Assembly: GCF_000315365.1 (NCBI RefSeq)
Contig: NZ_CAOS01000008.1
Coordinates: forward strand, 186,001-250,000
Direction: 5' to 3'
Source: Desulforamulus hydrothermalis Lam5 = DSM 18033
GTDB taxonomy: Bacteria > Bacillota > Desulfotomaculia > Desulfotomaculales > Desulfotomaculaceae
Length of the DNA stretch: 64,000 nt
Shown here piece by piece: positions 25,468-33,983 of the stretch. The notes under the pieces are model-generated. The model worked only from the letters and a program-made list of their open reading frames with translations. It had not been told where the DNA came from and made no database searches. Position 1 is the first letter of the stretch; each line of letters begins with the position of its first letter. A program made the position numbers and the translations under genes.

Positions 25468-27402
25468 CTAAATCCCCTGGCGATACATAATTTCACCGCA
25501 GTTTCGCAAATCATAACCGCCCAGGGCGGTCACCTGACGCTTAAATTCCGGTGTGGCCAGTACTTCCAGCAGGCGTTTGATATACGGGGTGTCCCAGTAC
25601 TCGCCGGGAATGCAGAGGTCGTAGCGCTCTTCCACCACCGGCACAAAGTCCAGCCCCAGGGCATTGGCGGCCGCCAAAATACCCAGCCCGGCGTCCGCCG
25701 AGCCGCTGGCCACCGCTGCTGCTACCGCCATGTGGGTATACTCCTCCCGGTTATAGCCGTAAATGCTGTCCGGCTGAATACCCAGCTGTTTAAGACGGTA
25801 ATCCAGCAAAATGCGGGTACCGGCTCCCCGCTGGCGGTTAATAAAGCGAATACCCTCCCGGGCCAAATCTGCCAACCCTTTGATATTTAAAGGATTTCCT
25901 TTAGCTACCAGCAAGCCCTGCTGCCGGTAAACCAGGTTGAGCAGGATCACCGGGCGGTCGCCTAACAACCGCTGCACATAGCTAATGTTATATTCCCCGG
26001 TATCTTCATCCAGCAAGTGGGTACCGGCACAATGGCATTCGCCCCGTTTGATGGCCGCCAGGCCGCCCAGGCTGCCCACGTTGGCACTGGCCAGGCCGGC
26101 GTCCGGGAACTTGCGCCGCAGGTGATTGGCCAACACATCCAGAGCCATATCGTGGCTGCCGATAACCACGGTGGTTTGACGCACTTCCGCCAGCGGCCGC
26201 ATTAGCTCAACGGTTACGGTTTCGCCGGCCCGGTAACCTTCCGACAGGCGGGGTATCCGCAACATACCGTCTGCCCTGACCAGTGACATAATTACCCCGG
26301 CCCCCCGGGAAATAGGGGTTGCAATTATTTTTTCTCCCACTTGTCCCAGTTTAACCCGGACAAATTCCTCCACGCCCATGGGCGAAGGCATTTTGCGGGA
26401 GATTATGGCTTCGGTTGTGGCGGGTGCCGGCGGCACTAAGCCCAGTTTTTTATACACCAGAGGCTGCACAAACAGCTCCATCACCAGGTAGGCAGATACC
26501 GGGTACCCGGGCACCCCGATGACCGGCTTGCCCTTCACTTCCCCGAGAATAACCGGCTTGCCCGGCTTAATGGCCGCCCCATGGGTTAGCACGGTGCCTA
26601 ACTCCCTGATCAACTGGGCCGTATAATCCTCCCGCCCGGCGGAAGAACCGGCATTAATCACCACTATATCTGCCTGTTCAACCGCATGCAGGAGGGAATT
26701 CTGCAGGCTGTCCCAATTATCTTCGGTAATGGGCCAGCGCAGGGGCTCGCCCCCCCAGCTGCGCACCATGGCACCCAATACCCGGGTGTTGTACTCCACA
26801 ATATCGCCCGGTTTTAAATCTGTACCCGGCTGAACCAGTTCGGTACCGGTGGGCAACAGGGCCACCCGGGGCCGGGGATAAACTTTCACGCCGGTAACCC
26901 CGCCCGCCAGCATGCCGCCAATATCCATCGGGCGGATCCGGTGATTGGCCGGCAAAATCATTTCGGTGGCTACCACATCCTCCCCGATGGCCCGCACATG
27001 CTGCCAGGGTGCTGCCGCTGAGGTTATTTCAAACAAGTCGTCTTCCACAAAATGAACATCCTCAATCATTATCACCGCATCACAGCCGGGCGGCATGGGA
27101 TCGCCGGTATCCACCACCTGGGCCCTCGGGCCCAACCGAATTTGCTTGGGTGATGCTTCCGAAGCACCAAAGGTAAGAGAAGAATCCACCGCAATGCCGT
27201 CCATGGCGGAAGCATTGTAATGGGGGGAAGAGTGGCGGGCAAAGACCGGTTCTGCCGTAACCCGGCCCAGAGCGTCCTCTGCCGGCACTTCTTCCGGCAC
27301 CCCGGGCACCAGGTAACCAATGGCTTCCAGGTGTTCCAGCAGGCCCGCCAGAGCCGCTTCCCAGGGGCGGTCATCCAGGTAAACATCTCGTTTATTTCTC
27401 AT
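25468..27402 (-). CDS. MoeA-type molybdotransferase fused to a periplasmic-binding-like domain
   Basis: A 644-residue protein. Residues 1 to about 405 are MoeA-like (YNASAMDGIAVDS, VDTGDPMPPGCDAVIMIEDV, LLPTGTELVQPG, INAGSSAGREDYT, PGKPVILGEVKGKPVIGVPGYPVSA). The remainder is a LysR-substrate/PBP-like domain (VVIGSHDMALDVLANHL, CAGTHLLDEDTGEYN, INRQRGAGTRILLDY, ADAGLGILAAAN). This fusion is known in anaerobes; the second domain may bind molybdate, tungstate or another cofactor ligand. ATG at 27402 follows AGGAGAC. It is in a minus-strand operon after moeA and the small HTH gene. It may insert metal into, or sense, a subset of molybdo- or tungstoenzymes. Confidence 0.88.
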   Translation of the reverse strand: MRNKRDVYLDDRPWEAALAGLLEHLEAIGYLVPGVPEEVPAEDALGRVTAEPVFARHSSPHYNASAMDGIAVDSSLTFGASEASPKQIRLGPRAQVVDTGDPMPPGCDAVIMIEDVHFVEDDLFEITSAAAPWQHVRAIGEDVVATEMILPANHRIRPMDIGGMLAGGVTGVKVYPRPRVALLPTGTELVQPGTDLKPGDIVEYNTRVLGAMVRSWGGEPLRWPITEDNWDSLQNSLLHAVEQADIVVINAGSSAGREDYTAQLIRELGTVLTHGAAIKPGKPVILGEVKGKPVIGVPGYPVSAYLVMELFVQPLVYKKLGLVPPAPATTEAIISRKMPSPMGVEEFVRVKLGQVGEKIIATPISRGAGVIMSLVRADGMLRIPRLSEGYRAGETVTVELMRPLAEVRQTTVVIGSHDMALDVLANHLRRKFPDAGLASANVGSLGGLAAIKRGECHCAGTHLLDEDTGEYNISYVQRLLGDRPVILLNLVYRQQGLLVAKGNPLNIKGLADLAREGIRFINRQRGAGTRILLDYRLKQLGIQPDSIYGYNREEYTHMAVAAAVASGSADAGLGILAAANALGLDFVPVVEERYDLCIPGEYWDTPYIKRLLEVLATPEFKRQVTALGGYDLRNCGEIMYRQGI

Positions 27403-27438
27403 GATCATGTCTCCTGTTTTAAATATTATTTTCTTGCC

Positions 27439-28668
27439 CTAAAACAGCCACACATCAACCAGTTCGCCAGCCTCTACTCCTTCTTTGGTCAGGGGCAGAT
27501 GAGCTACGCCGTCCGCCTTAACCATTGTGCTGATCAGCCCGGATTTGCCCATAACCGGATCAGCCAGCAGGCTGCCATCGGCCTGGCGGCGCAGGGTTAC
27601 CCGCAGAAAATCGTCCCGGCCGGTGGCCGAATGAATATTGCGGGTGATCGCGGCCCGCAGGGGAAACTTCTGGCGCGGCCGCAGCAAACCGGCAGATTCA
27701 ACCAGCGGCCGCACCAGCAGGTCGAATACCACCATGGCAGAAACCGGGTGTCCGGGCAGGCCAAACAGCGGTTTACCTTCCACCACCGCCCCGATGGTAG
27801 GTTTGCCGGGTTTAATGGCTATTCCATGAAACAGCACCCCCGGGTTGCCCAGGGCGGCAATAACTTTTGCTGTGGCATCCCGGGTGCCCACAGAGCTGCC
27901 GCCGGAAATCAGCACCAGATCATTTGCCGCCAGCGCCCTTGCTACAGCCTGGTAAAGAGATTGAAAATCATCTTCAATAATGCCATACAGGGTGGGTAGG
28001 CCGCCGGCTTCAGCCACCTGGCCGTAAAGGGTGTATGAATTGATATCCCTCACCTTGCCGGGTGTGGTAGGCTGGGTAGGGGGAATTAATTCATTGCCGG
28101 TGGACAATATGCCCACCCGCAGCGGCTCCCTGACAGGTACCCGGGTTACCCCCACCGCCGCCAGCAAGCCCAAATCCTGGGGCCGCAAACGATGGCCTGC
28201 CGTCAGCACCAGACTCCCCGCCGCCACATCTTCACCCCGCCGCACCACATGATCGCCCGGCGCCACCGGCTTGGTTACGCCAATGGTGCGCTGGTCCAAC
28301 TCCTCAGTGTATTCCACCATCACCACCGCATCGGCACCCGCCGGCAACATGCCGCCGGTGGGAATCAGCCAGGCTTGTCCGGGTTGCAGGGTGCCGTCGG
28401 CAGCCTGACCCATCAGCACTTCGCCACCCACATCCAGGTAGGCCGGCAGTGATTCGCTGGCACCAAAAGTGTCACACGCCCTTACGGCATAACCATCCAT
28501 GGTGGAGCGGTCAAATCCGGGCACATCGTCCCGGGCCGTGATATCCCGGGCCAAGATGCGGTTCAAGCTGTCCAGCAGCGGCACAACGGTTTCCTTGGTT
28601 CGCACAGTCAAATGATCCGCTAATGTTGTACGGGCCTGCTGTACTGTCAGTACATTGAATAACTCCAA
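27439..28668 (-). CDS. moeA: Molybdopterin molybdenumtransferase MoeA
   Basis: A 409-residue enzyme that inserts molybdate into adenylated molybdopterin. Marks: FDRSTMDGYAVRACDTFG, LMGQAADGTLQPGQAWLIPTGGMLPAGADAVVMVEYTE, LSTGNELIPP, ISGGSSVGTRD, PGKPTIGAVVEGKPLFGLPGHPVSA, ending with an SH3-like C-terminal domain. The likely start is TTG at 28668, five bases after GGAGGGG; longer reading to 28686 includes that site. It is cotranscribed with the MoeA-PBP fusion downstream, giving two MoeA paralogues in tandem, a pattern seen where molybdenum and tungsten enzymes coexist. Confidence 0.92.
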   Translation of the reverse strand: MELFNVLTVQQARTTLADHLTVRTKETVVPLLDSLNRILARDITARDDVPGFDRSTMDGYAVRACDTFGASESLPAYLDVGGEVLMGQAADGTLQPGQAWLIPTGGMLPAGADAVVMVEYTEELDQRTIGVTKPVAPGDHVVRRGEDVAAGSLVLTAGHRLRPQDLGLLAAVGVTRVPVREPLRVGILSTGNELIPPTQPTTPGKVRDINSYTLYGQVAEAGGLPTLYGIIEDDFQSLYQAVARALAANDLVLISGGSSVGTRDATAKVIAALGNPGVLFHGIAIKPGKPTIGAVVEGKPLFGLPGHPVSAMVVFDLLVRPLVESAGLLRPRQKFPLRAAITRNIHSATGRDDFLRVTLRRQADGSLLADPVMGKSGLISTMVKADGVAHLPLTKEGVEAGELVDVWLF

Positions 28669-28682
28669 AACAACCCCTCCGC

Positions 28683-28862
28683 TCAAAAGCAGCCCAGTTC
28701 ACAGGCCTTAATCTTAATCTTCAATTCATTACAAAGATCCCCCACCACTCTGGGGTGAACTTGCAATGCAGCGGCAATTTGCCGGGCCATCGTACAAGAA
28801 ATCTTACCTTCTGAGGCCTTTTCCTGCAGCAGCTTAATGATTTTTTCCTTTTGCTCAGCCAT
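28683..28862 (-). CDS. Small helix-turn-helix-like protein upstream of moeA
   Basis: A 59-residue protein starting at ATG 28862 behind GGAGGGGAGAAG. The sequence MAEQKEKIIKLLQEKA, followed by ISCTMARQIAAALQVHPRVVGDLCNELKIKI, has the spacing of a small helix-turn-helix, and the C-terminus is CELGCF with two cysteines. It is the first gene of the moeA operon, 14 bases before moeA. It could be a metal- or redox-sensing regulator, or a structural partner; there is no direct evidence for either. I recognise it only as a conserved small companion of moeA genes in this group, with moderate certainty. Confidence 0.6.
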   Translation of the reverse strand: MAEQKEKIIKLLQEKASEGKISCTMARQIAAALQVHPRVVGDLCNELKIKIKACELGCF

Positions 28863-29120
28863 AGACTTCTCCCCTCCAAGATTTCTTTCAGGATGTCGCA
28901 AAACCGGGCCGGTGGCTTTTTATCTCCCGTCCCACCTCAGGCGCGGGAGAAGCCGTTACCGGGGTGCCATTGGTGCCACCTTACAGTTTTTATTGACAAG
29001 CTGAAACATCTTTTTTGTGTTATTATTACATTACATTGTCTAAATATCCTGCCTGTTCCAGTGACTGTTATGTATTTTTTTGCATAACGGTAATAAAAAT
29101 AAACAAAGGGGCGTTAAACG

Positions 29121-30605
29121 TTGATTATTGGTTTATCTGACACAGCTTACAGCTACCTGGGCACTGTTCAGGATATTATCTGGTTGTTTTATCCCGGCGC
29201 CCGGTTTTCCACCGCCGCTGAAGGAGATTTGACCATTCAACTCATCTTAAATGACCAGGACGGTAACCTCTGGGCCGAAGCACAACTTTTTTCCTCCGGT
29301 ATGGCCGTGGCTCACCGGGAAACCGGCCAGCCGTGGCTGCCCGGCGAGAAGCAAAACGAATTAAAAAGACTGGCCCGCCTGGCGGTTTATCGCCTGCTGG
29401 TTTCCTACAGCGGCCGCCGGCCCTCTCCCTGGGGCATTATGACCGGTATCCGGCCCACCAAGGTAGTGCACCGGTTGTTTGACCTGGGGTGGCCGGCCAC
29501 GGATATTGAGCGTTACCTGGCAGAAAAGTATGCCCTGGCACAAGAAAAAGCCGCTTTAATTACCGCCATTGCCAAAACACAACGCCCTTATTTATTGTCC
29601 GGCACGTCGGCCGCCCGGCTGGTTAGCGTTTATATCGGTATCCCTTTTTGTCCTACCCGCTGCCTGTACTGTTCTTTTCCTTCTTATTCCATCAAGCAGC
29701 ACCGCACCCTGGTGGAACCCTTTTTAAATGCCCTGCTGAAAGAAATCCGGGAGGTGGGAGAAGCCCTGCAGGCCCGGGGGTTGCACGTGCAAACCGTTTA
29801 TCTGGGCGGCGGTACCCCCACCAGTCTGGGGGTGGATCAATTGAGCAGCCTGTTGGCGTCTGTCAACCGGTATTTACGCACAGACGAAACGGTGGAAATA
29901 ACGGTGGAAGGGGGCCGTCCGGATACCCTGACCCGGGAAGTTTTAGCAGTGCTGGCCCAACAGGGGGTTACCAGACTCAGCATCAATCCCCAAAGCATGC
30001 AACAGCACACCTTGGACGCCATAGGGCGTTCCCATACGGTTGAAGACATTTACCGGGCTACGGAGGAAGCCCGCCATTACAAATTTAACACCGTCAATAT
30101 GGACATTATTATCGGCCTGCCGGGGGAAACGGTGCAGGATGTGGCACACACCATGCGTCACCTGCGGCAGCTTAAACCGGAAAATCTGACAGTACATGCC
30201 CTGGCCTTGAAAAGAGCCTCTCACCTGAAACAGCGGCTGGCTGAGTTTTCTCTTACAGATGCCGCCCAGGCCGCCGCCATGTGGGAAGAAGCCGCCCGGG
30301 CAGCACAAGGCATGGGTTTGCAGCCCTACTATATGTACCGCCAGAAACAAATGGTGGGTAATTTAGAAAATATAGGTTATACCCTGCCGGGTCATGCCTG
30401 TATTTATAACATTCAGATGATAGAGGAGAGGCAAACCGTTATTGGTTTGGGCGTGGGGGCTGGTTCTAAGTGGGTAAATCCTTTGACCCACAGCCTGGTC
30501 AACCAGTATAATGCCAAAGAACCCCGTCAGTATGTGGAGCGGTTAGATGAATACCTGAGCCGCAAAATCAACCGGATTAAACAGCCGGTTGCGCCACAAC
30601 CCTAA
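29121..30605 (+). CDS. hemZ: Coproporphyrinogen III dehydrogenase-type radical SAM protein HemZ
   Basis: A 494-residue radical SAM enzyme. After a roughly 165-residue N-terminal domain with SPWGIMTGIRPTKVVHRL, the cluster motif GIPFCPTRCLYCSFPSY (CxxxCxxC, about residues 173-189) is followed by TVYLGGGTPTSL, VEGGRPDTLT, RLSINPQSMQ, MDIIIGLPGETV and a C-terminal HemN-like region. The family is annotated as oxygen-independent coproporphyrinogen oxidase, but the exact substrate of HemZ proteins is not settled. The start is TTG at 29121 behind AAAGGGGCG. It stands alone, transcribed divergently from the moeA block. Confidence 0.88.
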   Translation: MIIGLSDTAYSYLGTVQDIIWLFYPGARFSTAAEGDLTIQLILNDQDGNLWAEAQLFSSGMAVAHRETGQPWLPGEKQNELKRLARLAVYRLLVSYSGRRPSPWGIMTGIRPTKVVHRLFDLGWPATDIERYLAEKYALAQEKAALITAIAKTQRPYLLSGTSAARLVSVYIGIPFCPTRCLYCSFPSYSIKQHRTLVEPFLNALLKEIREVGEALQARGLHVQTVYLGGGTPTSLGVDQLSSLLASVNRYLRTDETVEITVEGGRPDTLTREVLAVLAQQGVTRLSINPQSMQQHTLDAIGRSHTVEDIYRATEEARHYKFNTVNMDIIIGLPGETVQDVAHTMRHLRQLKPENLTVHALALKRASHLKQRLAEFSLTDAAQAAAMWEEAARAAQGMGLQPYYMYRQKQMVGNLENIGYTLPGHACIYNIQMIEERQTVIGLGVGAGSKWVNPLTHSLVNQYNAKEPRQYVERLDEYLSRKINRIKQPVAPQP

Positions 30606-30615
30606 GCGGCTGTTA

Positions 30616-31212
30616 TCAGCCGGCCGGCGGCTCAGGCCGGCAAACAAGCACTCCCTTTTCAGTAATTACCATGTGTACCGGCTGATCATGGGGGCCCAGG
30701 CAGGATGATAAGCAGCCGCTTAACTGAAGCTGGTAAGCCAGCCCCACTGCTCTGGCATCCGGCCTTAAGCGCGGCAAAAAACGGTCATAGTAACCGCCAC
30801 CGTAACCCAGGCGGTTGCCCCGGGCATCAAAGGCAACCCCTGGCACAAGCACCAGGTCCAGCTCCTGTACCGGCACCGGCCGGATGCTGCCGGGGGCCGG
30901 TTGCCGGATGCCGTAAGGCCCCGGTACAAGATCCTGTGGAAAGTTTTCCAGCAGCGAGGGCAGCATGGTTTTATCCTGCCGGTTTACTACCGGTACGGCC
31001 AGTCGTTTGCCGGCTTGCAGGGCGTGGGTAATGAGCAGTTCGGTGGCCACTTCGCTGCGGTAATCTAAATATGCCATAACGGTTCGGGCTGTTTGATAAC
31101 ACGGCAGGGCCAGCAATTGTTCTGTGATGCGCCTGCTTTTGTCTTGTCTGGCCTGTTCCGTCAGGCTGCTGCGGGCAGCCAGCATTTGTTTTCTAAGGGT
31201 ATTTTTATCCAT
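30616..31212 (-). CDS. 5-formyltetrahydrofolate cyclo-ligase
   Basis: A 198-residue protein of the MTHFS family that converts 5-formyl-THF to 5,10-methenyl-THF with ATP. Marks: TLRKQMLAARSSLTEQ, YLDYRSEVATELLITHA, VPVV, and the signature LVPGVAFDARGNRLGYGGGYYDRFLP. ATG at 31212 follows AGAGGAAAC; the upstream extension to 31269 has no ribosome site and runs into the repeat element. It is convergent with hemZ (10-base gap). A repeat element lies just upstream of it, at 31252-31366. Confidence 0.93.
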   Translation of the reverse strand: MDKNTLRKQMLAARSSLTEQARQDKSRRITEQLLALPCYQTARTVMAYLDYRSEVATELLITHALQAGKRLAVPVVNRQDKTMLPSLLENFPQDLVPGPYGIRQPAPGSIRPVPVQELDLVLVPGVAFDARGNRLGYGGGYYDRFLPRLRPDARAVGLAYQLQLSGCLSSCLGPHDQPVHMVITEKGVLVCRPEPPAG

Positions 31213-31251
31213 CTCGTTTCCTCTTAAGAAAACTTCCCCCACAGGGAGGTT

Positions 31252-31366
31252 CAGGGTGTCGACAAACATTACCGGTAGTTTATGATCCCCTTTGGCTCCG
31301 GTCTACGCACCGGCAGGGGATCATAAAACCATCTCGCTTTGTTTTACAACCTTTGTCTACAGTCTG
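31252..31366. mobile_element. Palindromic miniature element, copy B, inside a duplicated hairpin
   Basis: The 115-base element begins CAGGGTGTCGACAAAC and ends CTTTGTCTACAGTCTG, with ATGATCCCC facing GGGGATCAT inside. The sequence AACTTCCCCCACAGGGAGGT just before (31231-31251) and AACCTCCCCACAGGGGGTTT just after (31367-31386) are the same hairpin in direct orientation with a few changes. The downstream copy still looks like the terminator of the ACT-domain gene that ends at 31390. Confidence 0.8.
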
Positions 31367-31389
31367 AACCTCCCCACAGGGGGTTTTTA

Positions 31390-31821
31390 TTACATCCGGT
31401 AAACTTCGTCCCCCGGCACAATACGAACCCCGTTCTGTTGCAGCACTTTGATGGCTTCGTCCACTTGTTCCACCCGGAAGACAATTAAAGCGGCGGTGGT
31501 AGTTTGAGTAACAAAGGCATAGAGATATTCAATATTGATGCCCACCTTATCCAGGTGACGCAGGATACTGCTTAAACCGCCGGGCTGGTCGGTTACTTCC
31601 ACCGCAATAACATCGGTGGTGCTGACGGTAAATCCCGCCTCCTTTAAAATCTGGTAGGCCTGCTGGGGTTTGTTGACTATCAAGCGGAGAATGCCGAAGT
31701 CGGTGGTGTCGGCAATTGACAGGGCACGAATATTAATATCGTTTTCTCCCAGCACTTCGGTCACTTTGGCCAGGCGGCCTTTCTTGTTTTCCAAAAAAAT
31801 GGATATTTGCTGTACTCGCAC
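31390..31821 (-). CDS. ACT-domain amino-acid-binding protein
   Basis: A 143-residue protein with two ACT modules: VQQISIFLENKKGRLAKVTEVLGENDINIRALSIADTTDFGILRLIV and VIAVEVTDQPGGLSSILRHLDKVGINIEYLYAFV. ACT domains bind amino acids and regulate metabolic enzymes. It follows the phenylacetate-CoA ligase by 24 bases on the same strand, a pairing seen repeatedly in anaerobes. The T-box leader upstream suggests that the pair answers to shortage of an aromatic amino acid. It may bind phenylalanine or a related amino acid and modulate the ligase; that is inference. It ends at a terminator hairpin. Confidence 0.85.
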   Translation of the reverse strand: MRVQQISIFLENKKGRLAKVTEVLGENDINIRALSIADTTDFGILRLIVNKPQQAYQILKEAGFTVSTTDVIAVEVTDQPGGLSSILRHLDKVGINIEYLYAFVTQTTTAALIVFRVEQVDEAIKVLQQNGVRIVPGDEVYRM

Positions 31822-31845
31822 TAATACAACCTCCTTTGTTTCACG

Positions 31846-33150
31846 TTATAATTCCCGCTTATCAATCACCCTTTTCGCTTTTCCTTCACTTCTCGGCAGC
31901 GATTTGGGTTCCACTAATTTAATTTTAGCAGAAATCCCCAAGACACTTAAGATGCGTTCCCGCAATCTTCTTTCCAAAACTTCCAAACCGGCCACCTTAT
32001 CTGAAAACATTTTGTCAGATAATTCCACTTGAATTTCCAGGTCATCCATGGCTGCCTTGCGGTCAACCACCAACAGGTAATGGGGTTCTGTTTCGCCAAA
32101 CTCCAGCAGTACGCTTTCGATTTGTGACGGAAAAACGTTGACACCCCGGATAATCAACATGTCATCGGTGCGGCCGGTTATTCTTTCCATCCGCAGGTGG
32201 GTGCGGCCGCAGGCGCATTTTTCCGGGTAAAGGGCGGAAATATCCCTGGTCCGGTAACGGATGACCGGGAATCCTTCTTTGGTTAGCGTGGTGAATACCA
32301 GCTCACCCTTCTGCCCGTAGGGGAGGGGTTGTTCAGTTTCCGGATCAATGATTTCCGGAATAAAGTGATCTTCAAAAATATGAAGGCCGTTTTTGCAGGG
32401 GCACTCCATTGCCACACCGGGCCCCAGCACTTCGCTTAAGCCGTATATGTCATGGGCGGTAATGCCCAGTTTGTCTTCCAGTTGTGCCCGCATGTTGTTG
32501 GACCAAGGTTCCGCGCCAAAAATTCCTGCCTTTAACCGCAGGCTGCCGGGGTCAATACCCTGTGCATGTAATTCATCCGCCAGGTACATGGCATAGGAAG
32601 GGGTACAGGCTAATATGGTGGTGCCGAAATCCTGCATCAGCATCAGCTGGCGGGCGGTATTGCCGCCGGAAATAGGCACAATGGCAGCACCCAGCCGTTC
32701 CGCACCGTAATGAATACCCAGACCGCCGGTAAACAAGCCGTACCCATAAGCATTTTGCACCACATCCTCTCTGGTGCCGCCGGCCATGGTCAGGCACCTG
32801 GCCACCAGGTCCGCCCAGGTATCCAGGTCTTTTTTCGTGTAACCAACCACAATGGGTTTGCCGGTGGTGCCGGAAGAAGCGTGCATGCGCACAATCTCAC
32901 TGCGGGGTACCGCAAATAAACCAAAGGGATAAGTATCCCGCAGGTCTTTTTTCGTGGTGAACGGTAAATGTTTTAAGTCCTCCAGGCTTTTAATGTCGCC
33001 GGGTGTGATGCCCTTCGCCTGAAAGGCTTGCCGGTAAAAAGGTACCGCCGTATATACCCTTTCCACCAGCAGTTTTAGTCTTTTTATTTGAATCTCAGCC
33101 AGTTGATCGCGAGACATTGTTTCATGATAAACATCCCAGTAAGCAGACAC
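31846..33150 (-). CDS. paaK: Phenylacetate-CoA ligase, T-box controlled
   Basis: A 434-residue AMP-forming ligase: [21 protein letters not shown] (ATP loop), [61 protein letters not shown] and [23 protein letters not shown]. The family makes phenylacetyl-CoA, and some members use other aryl acids. The likely start is GTG at 33150, five bases after GGAGGTGG; the ATG at 33165 lies before that site. The gene follows a T-box leader (33238-33606). Induction by uncharged tRNA suggests a biosynthetic role, reductive carboxylation of phenylacetyl-CoA toward phenylalanine, rather than degradation. No indolepyruvate oxidoreductase is nearby, so the pathway partner must be elsewhere. Confidence 0.88.
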   Translation of the reverse strand: MSAYWDVYHETMSRDQLAEIQIKRLKLLVERVYTAVPFYRQAFQAKGITPGDIKSLEDLKHLPFTTKKDLRDTYPFGLFAVPRSEIVRMHASSGTTGKPIVVGYTKKDLDTWADLVARCLTMAGGTREDVVQNAYGYGLFTGGLGIHYGAERLGAAIVPISGGNTARQLMLMQDFGTTILACTPSYAMYLADELHAQGIDPGSLRLKAGIFGAEPWSNNMRAQLEDKLGITAHDIYGLSEVLGPGVAMECPCKNGLHIFEDHFIPEIIDPETEQPLPYGQKGELVFTTLTKEGFPVIRYRTRDISALYPEKCACGRTHLRMERITGRTDDMLIIRGVNVFPSQIESVLLEFGETEPHYLLVVDRKAAMDDLEIQVELSDKMFSDKVAGLEVLERRLRERILSVLGISAKIKLVEPKSLPRSEGKAKRVIDKREL

Positions 33151-33237
33151 ATTGTCCACCTCCATATTAATTTATTTATTTTTAGTTTGGTCAAAAAAAC
33201 CAACCCGCTTCCCGAAGCCATTTCACCCCCTTAAAAA

Positions 33238-33606
33238 ACTAAAAACTCCGTCCCCGACAGGGACGGAGCATTACTCCGCGGTACCACCCTGGTTGGCCAT
33301 GCAGGCCCACCTCACAGGTACAGGAAAGCCGGCGGCAAATAAAAAACTCCATCCACCAAGGGACGGAGGTATTTCCGTGGTACCACCCTAATTGCGTAAT
33401 GCCACTCTGCCGGTACGGGATATTTCCGATACCTTTCCCTTTTAACGGCGGGAACTCCGGCTGCACCTACTGACCTTTCAGCACAGCAACTCCGGAGGGA
33501 ACTTCAGTCAACCGTCCTTGAAGAAACTTCCAGTCGCGGTTTCTTCTCCCTGGCAAGGCCTGCTTTGACCTACTTTTCTCCATCATCGAATTGCCCTATA
33601 CTTTAA
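33238..33606 (-). promoter_or_regulatory. T-box leader with a second antiterminator/terminator module
   Basis: On the minus strand a T-box Stem I region (about 33606-33490; GGTCAA pairs with TTGACT) is followed by the T-box AGGGTGGTACCACGG at 33389-33375 and a terminator (33369-33340, CTCCGTCCC-like arm and T-run). A second T-box, AGGGTGGTACCGCGG at 33290-33276, and a second terminator (CTCCGTCCC with GGGACGGAG, 33268-33246, then T-run) follow about 100 bases on, without a second Stem I. The best specifier candidate is TTC (Phe) at 33501-33499 after TGAAG; this is tentative. It controls paaK and the ACT gene. Confidence 0.85.
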
Positions 33607-33847
33607 AAATAACTTACCACAGTTACCGGCAGCAGTCAATATTTTTTTACAATTAGACTGCCGCATCCTGCTGCCGGCTGTCAATATTTAAACACCTTAT
33701 TTAAACAACCTGCTACAATTTGTTCGGTGGCCGGCAGTGGCTATTCACAAGGAAATGTCTTGTTATACAAGTTATTAACAGACTTATCCACATTGTCCAC
33801 AGGGTTTCTTCCACAGAACAGTGGATAAGTCGGTAAAACAAGCTGAT
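33607..33847. other. Intergenic region with an inverted pair of DnaA-box-like sites
   Basis: No gene is seen. TTATCCACA, a perfect DnaA box, starts at 33784; GTGGATAAGTC at 33821-33831 is its inverted partner. GACTTATCCAC and GTGGATAAGTC form a perfect 11-bp stem around a 29-base loop with further TCCACAG words. Because no dnaA or dnaN gene is near, this is not a canonical origin; it may be a DnaA-binding or titration site, or simply a hairpin. The paaK-leader promoter should lie near 33607-33650. Confidence 0.5.
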
Positions 33848-33962
33848 CAGAGGGTCGACGAACATTATCGCCGGTTTATGATCCCCTTTGGCTCCGGTCT
33901 GCGCACCGACAGGGAATCATAAAACCACCTCCCTTTGTTTTACAACTTTTGTCTACGGTCTG
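33848..33962. mobile_element. Palindromic miniature element, copy C
   Basis: The 115-base element begins CAGAGGGTCGACGAACATTA and ends TTTTGTCTACGGTCTG, with ATGATCCCC facing GGGAATCAT inside. Unlike the other copies, no duplicated hairpin is recognisable on both sides. It lies 22 bases after the tsaD stop, where a terminator would be expected. Confidence 0.75.
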
Positions 33963-33983
33963 GATGATTTAGGTTAAGTTGTC

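Noticed and set aside
33781-33831. Replication origin from the DnaA-like boxes
   Set aside because: Only two boxes, no AT-rich unwinding region or dnaA/dnaN neighbours.
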